A stretch of DNA of 64,000 bases, taken from NCBI RefSeq assembly GCF_020165985.1, contig NZ_JAIUKZ010000015.1, forward strand, positions 372,001 to 436,000, written 5' to 3'. Position 1 is the stretch's first letter, and the number at the start of each line of letters is the position of its first letter. The stretch is from Bacillus sp. RAR_GA_16 (GTDB lineage Bacteria > Bacillota > Bacilli > Bacillales > Guptibacillaceae). A model generated the notes under the pieces. That model saw only the letters and a list, made by a program, of their open reading frames with translations, searched no databases and had not been told where the DNA came from. Position numbers and translations under genes: made by a program. Shown one piece after another: positions 17,424 to 25,062 of this stretch.

Positions 17424-17858
17424 ATGAGCCATTCACCTGATTGTATCTTTTGCAAAATTATTAATGGAGAGATTCCTTCTGCCAAAGTTTATGAAAATGA
17501 AAATGTGCTAGCTTTCCTTGATCTTACTCAGGTTACAGAAGGACATACTCTTGTGATCCCTAAGAAACATAAGCAAAATATTTACGAACTTGATACTGAT
17601 ACCGCTTCGAAGCTTTTTGCAGCGGTTCCTGAAATCGCCAATGCCCTAAAAGCGAACTTCACACCTGAAGGGATGAATATCCTGAATAACAATGAAGCCA
17701 TTGCTGGACAATCTGTTTTCCATTACCATCTTCACCTTATTCCACGCTACGGCAAGGGAGATGGATTTGGGGCTGTTTGGAAGACACATGAAAATGAATA
17801 CGATGCAGAGAAGTTGCAGCGCCTAGCTGAAGGCATTCGCTCCCAGCTCTCCAATTAA
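17424..17858 (+). CDS. hit: HIT-family nucleotide-binding protein Hit
   Basis: 144-residue histidine-triad protein; family members hydrolyse purine-nucleotide phosphoramidates or dinucleoside polyphosphates. The opening CIFCKIINGEIPSAKVYE has the zinc CxxC, and VFHYHLHLIPRY is the HxHxHxx active site. ATG 17424 follows AAAGG 7-11 bp upstream; the ATG at 17415 is too close to the RBS. Synteny with ecsA and serC as in B. subtilis. Its terminator is shared with the convergent gene. Confidence 0.92.
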   Translation: MSHSPDCIFCKIINGEIPSAKVYENENVLAFLDLTQVTEGHTLVIPKKHKQNIYELDTDTASKLFAAVPEIANALKANFTPEGMNILNNNEAIAGQSVFHYHLHLIPRYGKGDGFGAVWKTHENEYDAEKLQRLAEGIRSQLSN

Positions 17859-17889
17859 AAAAGAGACCACTACGGTCTCTTTTTTAATT
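17853..17889. terminator. Bidirectional terminator, overlapping two coding ends
   Basis: AAAAAAGAGACC and GGTCTCTTTTTT arms around ACTAC. The plus strand reads it after hit; the minus strand reads it as the last few codons (KKRP) of the convergent gene, so the hairpin is partly protein-coding. Confidence 0.9.
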
Positions 17890-18769
17890 GAGTACGAGTC
17901 ATTTCGTTTAACGTATAAAAACCGTTCGGTATGCCCCAATCAGGATGATCAAACGTCTGATCCATCCCATTTAACATCGTAGATATTTTATTACGCAAAT
18001 CCGGATTCCACCTTAATTCATGAATAAATTCCTCACGATGACCTCCGTAACCAAGCATGGCTTTCAATTCATTTAATAAATCAGCTTGCCACACAGAAGG
18101 CAATGTCGACTCTCCTGGTATGTCTTTGAATCGGACAAACGAACCTTCTCTCACGTAAGCGTGTGGGTAATAATAAGCATACACACGCTCAAAATGTTCA
18201 CCCGTTCTCAGGGTAAGCTTGCCACCAAGATGTTCCCGAAGCACATATCCGCCTTCGGTACGATTTAGTAATTCTAACTGCTCACGGTCTACAAACGTCA
18301 CCCATACCTCTGTCTTCGCTCCTGCTACTGGTGCAAGAACGGCTGGGAGTGCGCCATAAGGGGCAAGAAAAGATCCTGCCACTACATCTGTATCCATTAT
18401 TTCAGCACGATAATAAAGAATGAAATCACTTAGATCCGGGTTAAGACTAAATTTATACCTAAGCTGAGCAAGACAAACGTTTGACCCATATGCTAAGAGC
18501 GGTATCCGATCTTCAATTGGAGATAAACCCTCGGATAATAGTAATTCTTCTACCGTAAATTGTTCAGAACTAGAAAACGCTAGAGATCCAGAAACGTCTT
18601 CTCCTCGTGCATAATGAACAATTTGCTTTTCAACTGGTACATGCTCATTTTCATCGATTCGATGCGCTTTTCCATTGTGGTACAAAAAGGAGGAAGCTGG
18701 TCGTGGTCCTGGATAAATATCTGGATGATCGTATGGTCCAATATGAGTTGGTTTGTTTTCGCGATACAT
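17870..18769 (-). CDS. Gamma-glutamylcyclotransferase-like protein
   Basis: 299 residues. The centre contains LLAYGSNVCLAQLRYKF, the YGSN substrate-loop motif of gamma-glutamylcyclotransferase-like proteins, followed by the family's PAVLAPVAGAKTEVWVTFVD and YVLREH segments. The N-terminal 80 residues are acidic/aromatic and unlike a known domain. Such proteins cyclise gamma-glutamyl amines or repair related groups; the substrate is unknown. It has no counterpart in the B. subtilis hit-serC region and may be an insertion. ATG 18769 has AAGTGGTG upstream. Confidence 0.6.
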   Translation of the reverse strand: MYRENKPTHIGPYDHPDIYPGPRPASSFLYHNGKAHRIDENEHVPVEKQIVHYARGEDVSGSLAFSSSEQFTVEELLLSEGLSPIEDRIPLLAYGSNVCLAQLRYKFSLNPDLSDFILYYRAEIMDTDVVAGSFLAPYGALPAVLAPVAGAKTEVWVTFVDREQLELLNRTEGGYVLREHLGGKLTLRTGEHFERVYAYYYPHAYVREGSFVRFKDIPGESTLPSVWQADLLNELKAMLGYGGHREEFIHELRWNPDLRNKISTMLNGMDQTFDHPDWGIPNGFYTLNEMTRTQLKKRP

Positions 18770-18964
18770 TGCATAACACCACTTTCTTAATTCACTTCTA
18801 TATAGAATAGCAAAATGAGAACAGAGAGCAAATGCTTCTGCTTCGATCGAACAAAATATTCGAAAAGATTAGAAAAAAACATAGCAACCTGGAATCCTTT
18901 AATGATAGGATGAGTACAAGTTTAATTGAAGCATCGCATTACATTGCTAAAGGAGTGTCAATTC

Positions 18965-20053
18965 GTGGAGCGTCGTTATAATTTTAATGCTGGTCCGTCT
19001 GCCTTACCGCAAGATGTGCTTAGCCATGCCCAATCAGAGCTTCTTAATTTTCAGCAGCAGGGTATGTCAATTATGGAGTTTAGTCATCGAAGCAAAGAGT
19101 ATCAGAAGATTCATGATGGAGCCAATCAACTACTTAGAGAACTGCTTCAGATTCCAGATGATTATGAAGTTCTTTTTCTACAAGGTGGCGCAAGTCTCCA
19201 ATTTTCAATGATTCCTATGAATTTTCTTCATGAAGGCTACCAGGGCAACTACGTGCTCACGGGGAGCTGGTCTCAAAAAGCCTTAGCAGAAGCCCAAAAA
19301 ATTGGAGAAACGTACATTGGCGGGAGTAGTAAAGAAGCTGATTTCAAACGTATACCTGATTTAAATGGACTAGAATATGGCGAAAAAGATGCCTATGTCC
19401 ACCTGACTTCAAATAATACGATCCACGGTACGCAGTGGAAGACCTTCCCTCAGCGTAAGGCGTCCACTTTTATTGCGGATATGTCGAGTGATATTTTGAG
19501 TCGTTCTCTTCCGATTGACCAATTTGGACTTATTTATGCTGGTGCCCAGAAAAACCTTGGACCAGCTGGCGTTACGGTTGTCATTTTGAAAAAAGATCTA
19601 CTGAGAGAAATTCCAGATAACCTCCCTACCATGTTAGACTACCGTACCCATGTTGATAAAAAATCTCTTTATAACACACCTCCATCTTTCGCGATCTATA
19701 TGCTATCTCTCGTCTTAGAATGGACGAAGAACAAAGGTGGTTTAAAAGAAATAGAGAAAATGAATGCAGAGAAAACAAAATTACTTTATGCCACCATTGA
19801 TGGTAGTAAAGGATTTTATAGTGGAACAGCTGAGACAGAAAGTCGTTCCTCTATGAATGTAACCTTTACTCTTCCTAGTAAAGAACTAGAAGAGCTATTT
19901 CTTAAAGAAGCAGCTGAGGAAGGTTTTGTAGGTCTGAAGGGCCATCGTTCTGTTGGCGGATGTCGTGCTTCCATTTATAACGCCGTTCCACTAGACTCTG
20001 TACGCGCTCTAAGTGACTTTATGAATACGTTCCATCACAAACACAATATTTAA
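18965..20053 (+). CDS. serC: Phosphoserine aminotransferase SerC
   Basis: PLP enzyme that transaminates 3-phosphohydroxypyruvate to phosphoserine in serine synthesis. N-terminal RYNFNAGPSALP, the PLP-lysine in YAGAQKNLGPAGVT, and C-terminal GLKGHRSVGGCRASIYNA are diagnostic. GTG 18965 (VERRYNFN) is chosen with AAAGGAG (18949-18955) upstream; the reading to ATG 18926 adds a basic stretch not found in the family. 362 residues. Lies between hit and trpP exactly as in B. subtilis. Confidence 0.95.
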   Translation: MERRYNFNAGPSALPQDVLSHAQSELLNFQQQGMSIMEFSHRSKEYQKIHDGANQLLRELLQIPDDYEVLFLQGGASLQFSMIPMNFLHEGYQGNYVLTGSWSQKALAEAQKIGETYIGGSSKEADFKRIPDLNGLEYGEKDAYVHLTSNNTIHGTQWKTFPQRKASTFIADMSSDILSRSLPIDQFGLIYAGAQKNLGPAGVTVVILKKDLLREIPDNLPTMLDYRTHVDKKSLYNTPPSFAIYMLSLVLEWTKNKGGLKEIEKMNAEKTKLLYATIDGSKGFYSGTAETESRSSMNVTFTLPSKELEELFLKEAAEEGFVGLKGHRSVGGCRASIYNAVPLDSVRALSDFMNTFHHKHNI

Positions 20054-20129
20054 CACTTTTCAATAGGACCTTCGTTTGTTATGATATACAAAATTAGTTC
20101 TTTCGCAGCAGGCAAATAGCGCACTGCTG

Positions 20130-20175
20130 GAGAGAGCACCATCGAATGATGGAGAATGAGATGAGAAGAGGAGAG
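20130..20175 (+). promoter_or_regulatory. Candidate TRAP-binding site in the trpP leader
   Basis: GAG triplets at 20152-20154, 20158-20160, 20163-20165, 20168-20170 and 20173-20175 are separated by 3, 2, 2 and 2 bases, the spacing of TRAP (trp RNA-binding attenuation protein) sites. Further GAGs lie at 20130-20132 and 20134-20136 (2 to 3 apart from each other by one base), and a TAG at 20117-20119. The last two GAGs overlap the trpP Shine-Dalgarno sequence, so bound TRAP would block initiation. In B. subtilis TRAP represses trpP (yhaG) translation this way. Confidence 0.7.
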
Positions 20176-20182
20176 ATTTTTT

Positions 20183-20701
20183 ATGAAAACGAAAAATTTA
20201 GTACTAATGGCGTTACTGCTTGGGATTGGAACAATTCTTCACGCAATTATTCCTGGTCTAATTTCGGGAATGAAAAACGATATGCTTTTAACGATGATGT
20301 TTCTAGGAATCTTACTATTCCCTGAGCGTAAGAGTGTTCTTGTTCTTGGTCTTGCAACAGGCGTTATCTCTGCTGCAACAACGACCTTCCCTGGTGGACA
20401 GCTTGCAAACATGATTGATAAGCCCGTCACAGCATTTGCGTTCTTTGGACTATATCTTCTTGTTCAGCGTTTTGGGCAGTCGCTCATTACTGTTGGGATC
20501 CTAACAGCAATTGGAACAATGATTAGCGGTGCCATTTTCCTTGGAGCTGCTCTTGTTTTCACAGGACTACCTGGCGGCGCTGCATTTACAGGATTGTTTT
20601 TAACTGTCGTTTTACCAACTGCTGCAGTAAACACCATCGCAATGGTACTAATCTTTCCAGTTGTTCAATCGATTCTTAAACGCACGAGTTTTGCTTTTTA
20701 A
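20183..20701 (+). CDS. trpP: Tryptophan transporter TrpP (YhaG)
   Basis: 172-residue membrane protein with about five hydrophobic segments, of the TrpP type: MALLLGIGTILHAIIPG, then GMKNDMLLTMMFLGI, and an ATTTFPGGQLANMIDKP loop. Imports tryptophan. The gene follows serC as in B. subtilis, and its leader carries the GAG-triplet array described separately. ATG 20183 with GAGGAG 7-12 bp upstream. Confidence 0.9.
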   Translation: MKTKNLVLMALLLGIGTILHAIIPGLISGMKNDMLLTMMFLGILLFPERKSVLVLGLATGVISAATTTFPGGQLANMIDKPVTAFAFFGLYLLVQRFGQSLITVGILTAIGTMISGAIFLGAALVFTGLPGGAAFTGLFLTVVLPTAAVNTIAMVLIFPVVQSILKRTSFAF

Positions 20702-20708
20702 ATTCAAC

Positions 20709-20741
20709 AAAAATCCGGCCATATTGGCCGGATTTTTTTTA
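20709..20741. terminator. Terminator after trpP
   Basis: ATCCGGCCA-TAT-TGGCCGGAT hairpin with eight Ts on the right and A-rich left flank, between the convergent trpP and DUF1232 genes. Confidence 0.9.
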
Positions 20742-21137
20742 TAATTTAACACCCGTTTCCCATTCCCTAAACTTTTCTAATTCATTCCTTAATTGCCCTG
20801 CTACAAATCCGATTACAGCAACATCGTCTAGTAAGCCAATACCAGCTAATAAATCGGGCACCGCATCAATTGGACTGACGAAATAAAGAAGCGCTCCTAC
20901 AATCATAATAACAGATTTTTTGGAGATATCGCGATAGCGACCTTTTCGAACTTCTTGAACAAGCCGCGAAAATGTTTTCACATCAACCCACATATCATCC
21001 ATTCCCTTACGACCTTTATAAAGAGCTCCTTTTTTTAACGATTCAACCGAAATCTCCTGCATTTGATCTTTATCTTTCATGACGGATACTGCTTTCTTAG
21101 TCATTCGTTTAAAAACACTTTTTACCATTCGATTCAT
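20739..21137 (-). CDS. DUF1232 (YkvA-type) membrane protein
   Basis: 132 residues. The DUF1232 signature is present: IMIVGALLYFVSPIDAVPDLLAGIG followed by LLDDVAVIGFV, here in short form. The N-terminus is strongly basic (KRMTKKAVSV). One or two membrane-associated helices. Function unknown. ATG 21137 follows AAAGGAG with a 9-bp gap; the frame to 21182 has no RBS. Confidence 0.8.
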   Translation of the reverse strand: MNRMVKSVFKRMTKKAVSVMKDKDQMQEISVESLKKGALYKGRKGMDDMWVDVKTFSRLVQEVRKGRYRDISKKSVIMIVGALLYFVSPIDAVPDLLAGIGLLDDVAVIGFVAGQLRNELEKFREWETGVKL

Positions 21138-21260
21138 AGTGTCACGCTCCTTTGTTACCCTTCTCTCTATAAGATACCTCAAATGAGCGTGTTTCTAACC
21201 ACTTACGTGAATTTTTTATGTTTGCGACTTAAAACAGCTGGGGAAAATAAGAAAGCATCA

Positions 21261-21449
21261 TTAGAAAACAAGCATCGCCATCGAAATACCAAGTACTAGA
21301 AAAACAAGGGCGCAAGTTCCAAAGAAGTAAGCATTTTTTTGTTTGCGAATCATTTGTTCATTATGAAAAGAATATTTTCTAATAAGTAATAAGCGACTAA
21401 CCATAGCGGTTAATAATAAACTTCCAGCTGCTATGAGAAAAAAAAATAA
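21261..21449 (-). pseudogene. Small membrane ORF interrupted at a run of nine Ts
   Basis: Reading the minus strand from a start after GGGAGGGG (ATG 21449), the first codons MAGFIF reach a run of nine Ts and then a stop. One T fewer would open a 62-residue membrane protein, FLIAAGSLLLTAMVSR followed by LLLIRKYSF and a second hydrophobic helix ending in MAMLVF. The long frame could instead start at a CTG (21445) without any change. The homopolymer length is either a sequencing error, a slippage site, or a real frameshift. No known family recognised. The gap 21138-21627 holds nothing else obvious. Confidence 0.4.
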
Positions 21450-21627
21450 ATCCAGCCATACCCGTCCCCTCCCATTACCTTAGCGTATAGTAAAAGGTAT
21501 ATGTGCAAAAAACTGTTTTCATAACCTGATAGAATAATGAACAAATGAAGCAGGATTTTTGATGGGGATGGCGAACTTATGTGTTTAAGTGCCCATATAA
21601 GGATTAGGATCGGAAAGGATGAGCATC

Positions 21628-21996
21628 ATGGGGAAAGCGAAAACATTACTAACAGGTTTCATTTTTGGAGGAGTGGTTTCTGCCGCTTCTGTCCTATTAA
21701 CAACACCTAAATCAGGTAAAGAATTAATCGCTGAAACGAAGGTTAAACGCGATGACATAAAGGAAGGACTTACAAAGCTTAAAAGCGATTTGAATGAACT
21801 GACTGCTCAGGTGAAGCAACTGTCCTCTGAGGGCAAAGAAGTGATTCAAGAAGTAGCCGCAGACTTGAAGCGTTCGATTACTTCTTATCAAGAAGATATT
21901 CAACCTAATTTAACCCGGTTAAAAGAAGATGTAGAAGAAATGCAAAAGACGATTGAAACAGTTAAAGATGAAGTAAACAGTCCGGCTTCGAAATAG
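21628..21996 (+). CDS. yhaH: YtxH-domain protein YhaH
   Basis: 122 residues: one N-terminal membrane segment (LLTGFIFGGVVSAASVLL) then a charged coiled-coil of repeated Glu/Lys heptads, the YtxH layout. Neighbour of scoC/hpr as in B. subtilis. ATG 21628 has AAAGG 9 bp upstream; the ATG at 21619 is in the RBS. Function unknown; stress-linked in some relatives. Confidence 0.8.
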   Translation: MGKAKTLLTGFIFGGVVSAASVLLTTPKSGKELIAETKVKRDDIKEGLTKLKSDLNELTAQVKQLSSEGKEVIQEVAADLKRSITSYQEDIQPNLTRLKEDVEEMQKTIETVKDEVNSPASK

Positions 21997-22007
21997 CCGG
22001 TTTTTTT
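21982..22007 (+). terminator. Terminator after yhaH
   Basis: CCGGCT-TCGAAAT-AGCCGG followed by seven Ts; the left arm lies inside the last yhaH codons. Confidence 0.85.
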
Positions 22008-22067
22008 ACAGATGATCAACAATATTCTAATATAGCTTGAACAATTGTGATGAAAAGGAGGGCCTTT

Positions 22068-22640
22068 ATGAAGGAAGAACAGGAAATATCGATTCAAGAA
22101 GCGATGATTTTCAGTCATCGTATTGGCCAATTGAGCAAAGCACTTTGGAAATCCGTTGAACGTGACTGGCAAGAATGGTTAAAGCCCTTTGACCTTAACA
22201 TTAATGAGCATCATATTCTTTCAATTGCTTATCATCTTGACGGATCTTCAATCTCTGATATTGCCAAATTTGGTGTGATGCACGTGTCTACCGCTTTTAA
22301 TTTCTCCAAAAAGCTTGAATCCAGAGCACTTCTCACATTTTCAAAAAAAGAGAATGATAAACGCAATACATATGTACAGCTGACTGAAAAAGGTGAGAAG
22401 TTGTTACAGGAAACGTGGAAACATTATTCACCCAATCGTGATAGTGTCTTAAAAGCTTCCATGCCAATTAGAGACCTCTATGGGAAATTCCCAGAGTTCA
22501 CAGAAATGATGTGTGTGATTAAAGGACTTTATGGAGAAGATTTTATGGAAATCTTTCAAAAGTCATTCACCAAGCTTGAGAGCGAATTCTCAAGAGAATT
22601 CACAAACCAGGATGACGAAGAACAGTTAAACTCGTATTAA
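22068..22640 (+). CDS. scoC: MarR-family regulator ScoC (Hpr)
   Basis: 190-residue MarR-type regulator. In B. subtilis ScoC represses exoprotease genes and sporulation/catabolic promoters. The winged-helix core is visible: [36 protein letters not shown] (recognition helix), then [21 protein letters not shown] 22068 follows AAAAGGAGGG. The 3' end overlaps yhaI by 4 bp on the other strand. Synteny with yhaH and yhaI supports scoC. Confidence 0.9.
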   Translation: MKEEQEISIQEAMIFSHRIGQLSKALWKSVERDWQEWLKPFDLNINEHHILSIAYHLDGSSISDIAKFGVMHVSTAFNFSKKLESRALLTFSKKENDKRNTYVQLTEKGEKLLQETWKHYSPNRDSVLKASMPIRDLYGKFPEFTEMMCVIKGLYGEDFMEIFQKSFTKLESEFSREFTNQDDEEQLNSY

Positions 22641-22981
22641 TAACGGTAGGGGGAAACTTTTAAAAGTGTCTCCATGAGTTCTCTGTACGTCTCCTCTTGA
22701 GCAAGCAGGGCTTTAATGGTTGTTAATGGATCTAATTTAATTGTTAACATTCCTACGAAATGCGTGAGCAACGTGGAACGGTTTAGGAGACCTTCTTCGA
22801 TTTGTTCATGCATTTTTTGATTTACTTCTACACATAATTGAAACACTTCTGTTACCTCAGCCTCGGTTAAACCTCTGTCAATCACAAGGCGATAAAATGG
22901 GTAATCCCCTTCCTCTTCCATTTTAGCAAGTAAGCGCATATGAAACTCAATTCGATCTAATCTTTTGTGGATAGCTTCCAT
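22637..22981 (-). CDS. yhaI: DUF1878 protein YhaI
   Basis: 114-residue soluble, helical, acidic protein with the DUF1878 pattern [41 protein letters not shown]. Function unknown. Convergent with scoC, same neighbour as in B. subtilis. ATG 22981 follows AAGGAG. Confidence 0.85.
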   Translation of the reverse strand: MEAIHKRLDRIEFHMRLLAKMEEEGDYPFYRLVIDRGLTEAEVTEVFQLCVEVNQKMHEQIEEGLLNRSTLLTHFVGMLTIKLDPLTTIKALLAQEETYRELMETLLKVSPYRY

Positions 22982-23068
22982 GTTAACTTAACTCCTTACG
23001 TTGCGATCAATTGTACTTCTAGTTTACCGGAACCGGATATAAATTGAAATGTATTTTCCAGACTAATC

Positions 23069-23086
23069 CAGCGCGAAAAAGCGCTG
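23069..23086. other. Small GC hairpin between yhaI and yhaJ
   Basis: CAGCGC-GAAAAA-GCGCTG. Short, with only moderate T content after it. It could be a weak terminator or an operator; it lies about 50 bp upstream of the yhaJ promoter. Confidence 0.35.
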
Positions 23087-23131
23087 ATTTTGTCTAAAAG
23101 ATTTCGACTTATTTCTTTACAAAAAAACGTG

Positions 23132-23160
23132 TTGATTTCTTACGAGAATCGCTGTACAGT
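23132..23160 (+). promoter_or_regulatory. Candidate sigma-A promoter of yhaJ
   Basis: TTGATT (23132-23137), 17-bp spacer, TACAGT (23155-23160), about 60 bp ahead of the start codon. Confidence 0.5.
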
Positions 23161-23218
23161 ATACGAGTATTCACTATAACATGAACTCTCATGAAAGTTA
23201 CGGAAGCAGGTGATTCTT

Positions 23219-23764
23219 ATGAATTGTTGGAAATCGATTTACCTAAATCGTGAATTCGGAACACATCGATTAACTATTTTCTCGATGCTGTTAACACTAC
23301 TCTACTTTATTGCATTTTATCTCGTTTTCAGTATGTTATACCCGACAACAAAACATGCGATTGTACCGATACTACCGTTTCTCGGTTCCCTGGCTGTCCT
23401 TTTTCCAATTCATAAGCTCATTCACTGGCTGCCTTTAACATTAGCCGGATTAAAAGCAACAATGAAATTAGAAAAAGGGTTTGTACTGGTACCGATGATG
23501 CGTTGTGAAACGTGCAGTCCGATCTCGCGAAATCTTTTTCTAATTGCAGCTCTTGCGCCAGCTGTTACGATTACAAGTGCTGCCATTGTTGCATCAATTT
23601 ACATGCCAGCTTATGTGTCGTTTTTCTCTATTCTGGCTGCCATTAATCTTGGCTTTAGCTTTAGCGACTTTCTCTACGCCTCTCAAGTGCTTCGCGCACC
23701 AAAGAATGCTTATGTAGAAGATCGCAGTGAAGGTTTTCATATCCTTATAAAACGAGCATCTTAA
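23219..23764 (+). CDS. yhaJ: DUF3267-type membrane protein (YhaJ-like)
   Basis: 181-residue membrane protein with about four hydrophobic helices. The pattern is DUF3267 (putative zincin-like): a His-rich HKLIHWLPL after helix 2, then VLVPMMRCETCSPISRN, and a Ser/Phe-rich SFSDFLYASQV near the C-terminus. A full HExxH is not present (the equivalent is HKLIH), so metallopeptidase activity is doubtful. Symbol by position between scoC-yhaI and prsA; start ATG 23219 with GCAGGTG upstream. Confidence 0.6.
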   Translation: MNCWKSIYLNREFGTHRLTIFSMLLTLLYFIAFYLVFSMLYPTTKHAIVPILPFLGSLAVLFPIHKLIHWLPLTLAGLKATMKLEKGFVLVPMMRCETCSPISRNLFLIAALAPAVTITSAAIVASIYMPAYVSFFSILAAINLGFSFSDFLYASQVLRAPKNAYVEDRSEGFHILIKRAS

Positions 23765-23798
23765 GAACGATTGAATAAATTCATAAAGAAATGCTAAA

Positions 23799-23833
23799 AG
23801 AACAGAGCGCAAAACTCAGCGCTCTGTTCTTTT
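23799..23833. terminator. Terminator after yhaJ
   Basis: AAAGAACAGAGCGC and GCGCTCTGTTCTTT arms around AAAACTCA, with T run; can act in both directions. Confidence 0.88.
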
Positions 23834-23903
23834 ACTTTTGCCCGGCAGTCAGCAGTATTGAATTCTCATAAGACTTCCTTCATAATAATGTTAGGACACA
23901 GTG

Positions 23904-24500
23904 CTAATTAATAGGATAGTAGGCATCAAAGATAATTTCATCATTAGGAAGATCAAATGATTTCGCTTTTAGCTTCATGTCATTTTTTAATTCTAATTCG
24001 CTTACAGCCATATAGATTGTCCCTTCATCTGAATCAATTGTAATTTCAGGCGGCAGCGATGCCTGTTTTTTTATAAAGGAAAGAACTTTATCACTTGGCA
24101 GTTCAAGTAAACCAATTTGAAAAGATTTTTCTTTTAATAAAAGATCACCATTTGGCTGCACTTGAGGCTCAAATTTAAGAAAGAAATCAACTTTCCGATC
24201 AAAAATCGTCACGTACCCTTGAAAAGTTGCGAGCTCATCAAGATTAACGCTATATCCGATGTTCTTTTGTTTCTCACTATACTTTTCTAGTTCGTGATTA
24301 ATGATCTCATTCAATTCATCTTTCTTCATCTGAATCGAAAATGTCGTTTCAAAAGGTTCTTTTGTATTTTTATCATTTGAGAGTTTGGCAATCTCACTTT
24401 CAGGAAAATAGTATTGATAGAATCCTACTACTCCTGCAAAAATGAGGATGACAGCAGCTAAGAGAATGAGAAAGGCCGCCTTCCATCGGTTTTTAAACAT
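23904..24500 (-). CDS. YpmS-like DUF2140 membrane-anchored protein
   Basis: 198 residues: one N-terminal transmembrane helix (AAFLILLAAVILIFAGVVGF), then an exposed domain with the DUF2140 pattern FSIQMKKDELNEIINHELEK, GYVTIFDRKVDFFLKF, KDMKLKAKSFDL-type repeats and a C-terminal FDLPNDEIIFDAYYP. YpmS of B. subtilis has the same layout, but the locus differs, so this is a paralogue or a rearranged copy. Extracytoplasmic, function unknown. ATG 24500 with AAGGAGCTG upstream. Confidence 0.7.
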   Translation of the reverse strand: MFKNRWKAAFLILLAAVILIFAGVVGFYQYYFPESEIAKLSNDKNTKEPFETTFSIQMKKDELNEIINHELEKYSEKQKNIGYSVNLDELATFQGYVTIFDRKVDFFLKFEPQVQPNGDLLLKEKSFQIGLLELPSDKVLSFIKKQASLPPEITIDSDEGTIYMAVSELELKNDMKLKAKSFDLPNDEIIFDAYYPIN

Positions 24501-24617
24501 TGTAACAGCTCCTTATGGGACGAATATTTTCCATGATACTACGGATTGAAAGATAAGTTAAAGAAAATCGTTATCTATATCTTCGAATTAACGAAATGGA
24601 CTCTGGGAGGTTCTTAC

Positions 24618-24806
24618 ATGACCATTATTGGAATATTCTTCATCTTATTTGCGACTTTTATTCTAGTGACGTTTAACTCGATGACAAACGCTCTCTGTTT
24701 GAAGAAAAACATTCCTGAAGAAAAACAGCCGAACGTCTTTAGAACAATTAATGTTCTGATTACGATCCTGCTTATTTCTTCGTATGTAGAAGTTTTATTC
24801 ACGTAG
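24618..24806 (+). CDS. Small two-helix membrane protein
   Basis: 62 residues with two hydrophobic helices (IIGIFFILFATFILVTF and TINVLITILLISSYVEVLF) joined by a short polar loop. ATG 24618 follows GGGAGG; the frame to 24546 has no RBS. It sits where B. subtilis has yhaK, but I cannot confirm identity. Confidence 0.55.
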   Translation: MTIIGIFFILFATFILVTFNSMTNALCLKKNIPEEKQPNVFRTINVLITILLISSYVEVLFT

Positions 24807-24836
24807 TTTAGCAAAAGGGCACATGCAGGCTCGAAA

Positions 24837-24868
24837 AAGATGAGGCAATCAGCCTCATCTTTTTTGTT
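24837..24868 (+). terminator. Terminator after the 62-residue membrane gene
   Basis: AAAGATGAGGC-AATCA-GCCTCATCTTTTTT. Confidence 0.9.
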
Positions 24869-24926
24869 TTCTCTAAACTTACCATTGTAAAAGATAAGGT
24901 GACCCTAATTGAATTATATCAACTTC

Positions 24927-24950
24927 ACACAAAACCTGTCTGTTTTGTGT
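24927..24950. promoter_or_regulatory. Inverted repeat upstream of prsA
   Basis: Perfect 9-bp arms ACACAAAAC / GTTTTGTGT with a 6-bp spacer (CTGTCT), about 27 bp upstream of the proposed -35 box. Suits a dimeric regulator; no T run follows, so it is unlikely to be a terminator. A similar motif (TGCACAAAA / TTTTGTGCA) is found before msmX. Confidence 0.5.
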
Positions 24951-24976
24951 AATTTTTCTCATATTTCCAATTCAAT

Positions 24977-25006
24977 TTAACTTCATATATCGTTCTATGC
25001 TATAGT
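24977..25006 (+). promoter_or_regulatory. Candidate sigma-A promoter of prsA
   Basis: TTAACT (24977-24982), 18-bp spacer, TATAGT (25001-25006). Confidence 0.4.
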
Positions 25007-25062
25007 ATTAACTGTATCACAATATTGTTAAATTTAACTAACCCTTTAGGAGTGTATACTTG

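Noticed and set aside
18770-18964. T-box or other riboswitch ahead of serC
   Set aside because: No T-box sequence or terminator/antiterminator pair visible before the start.
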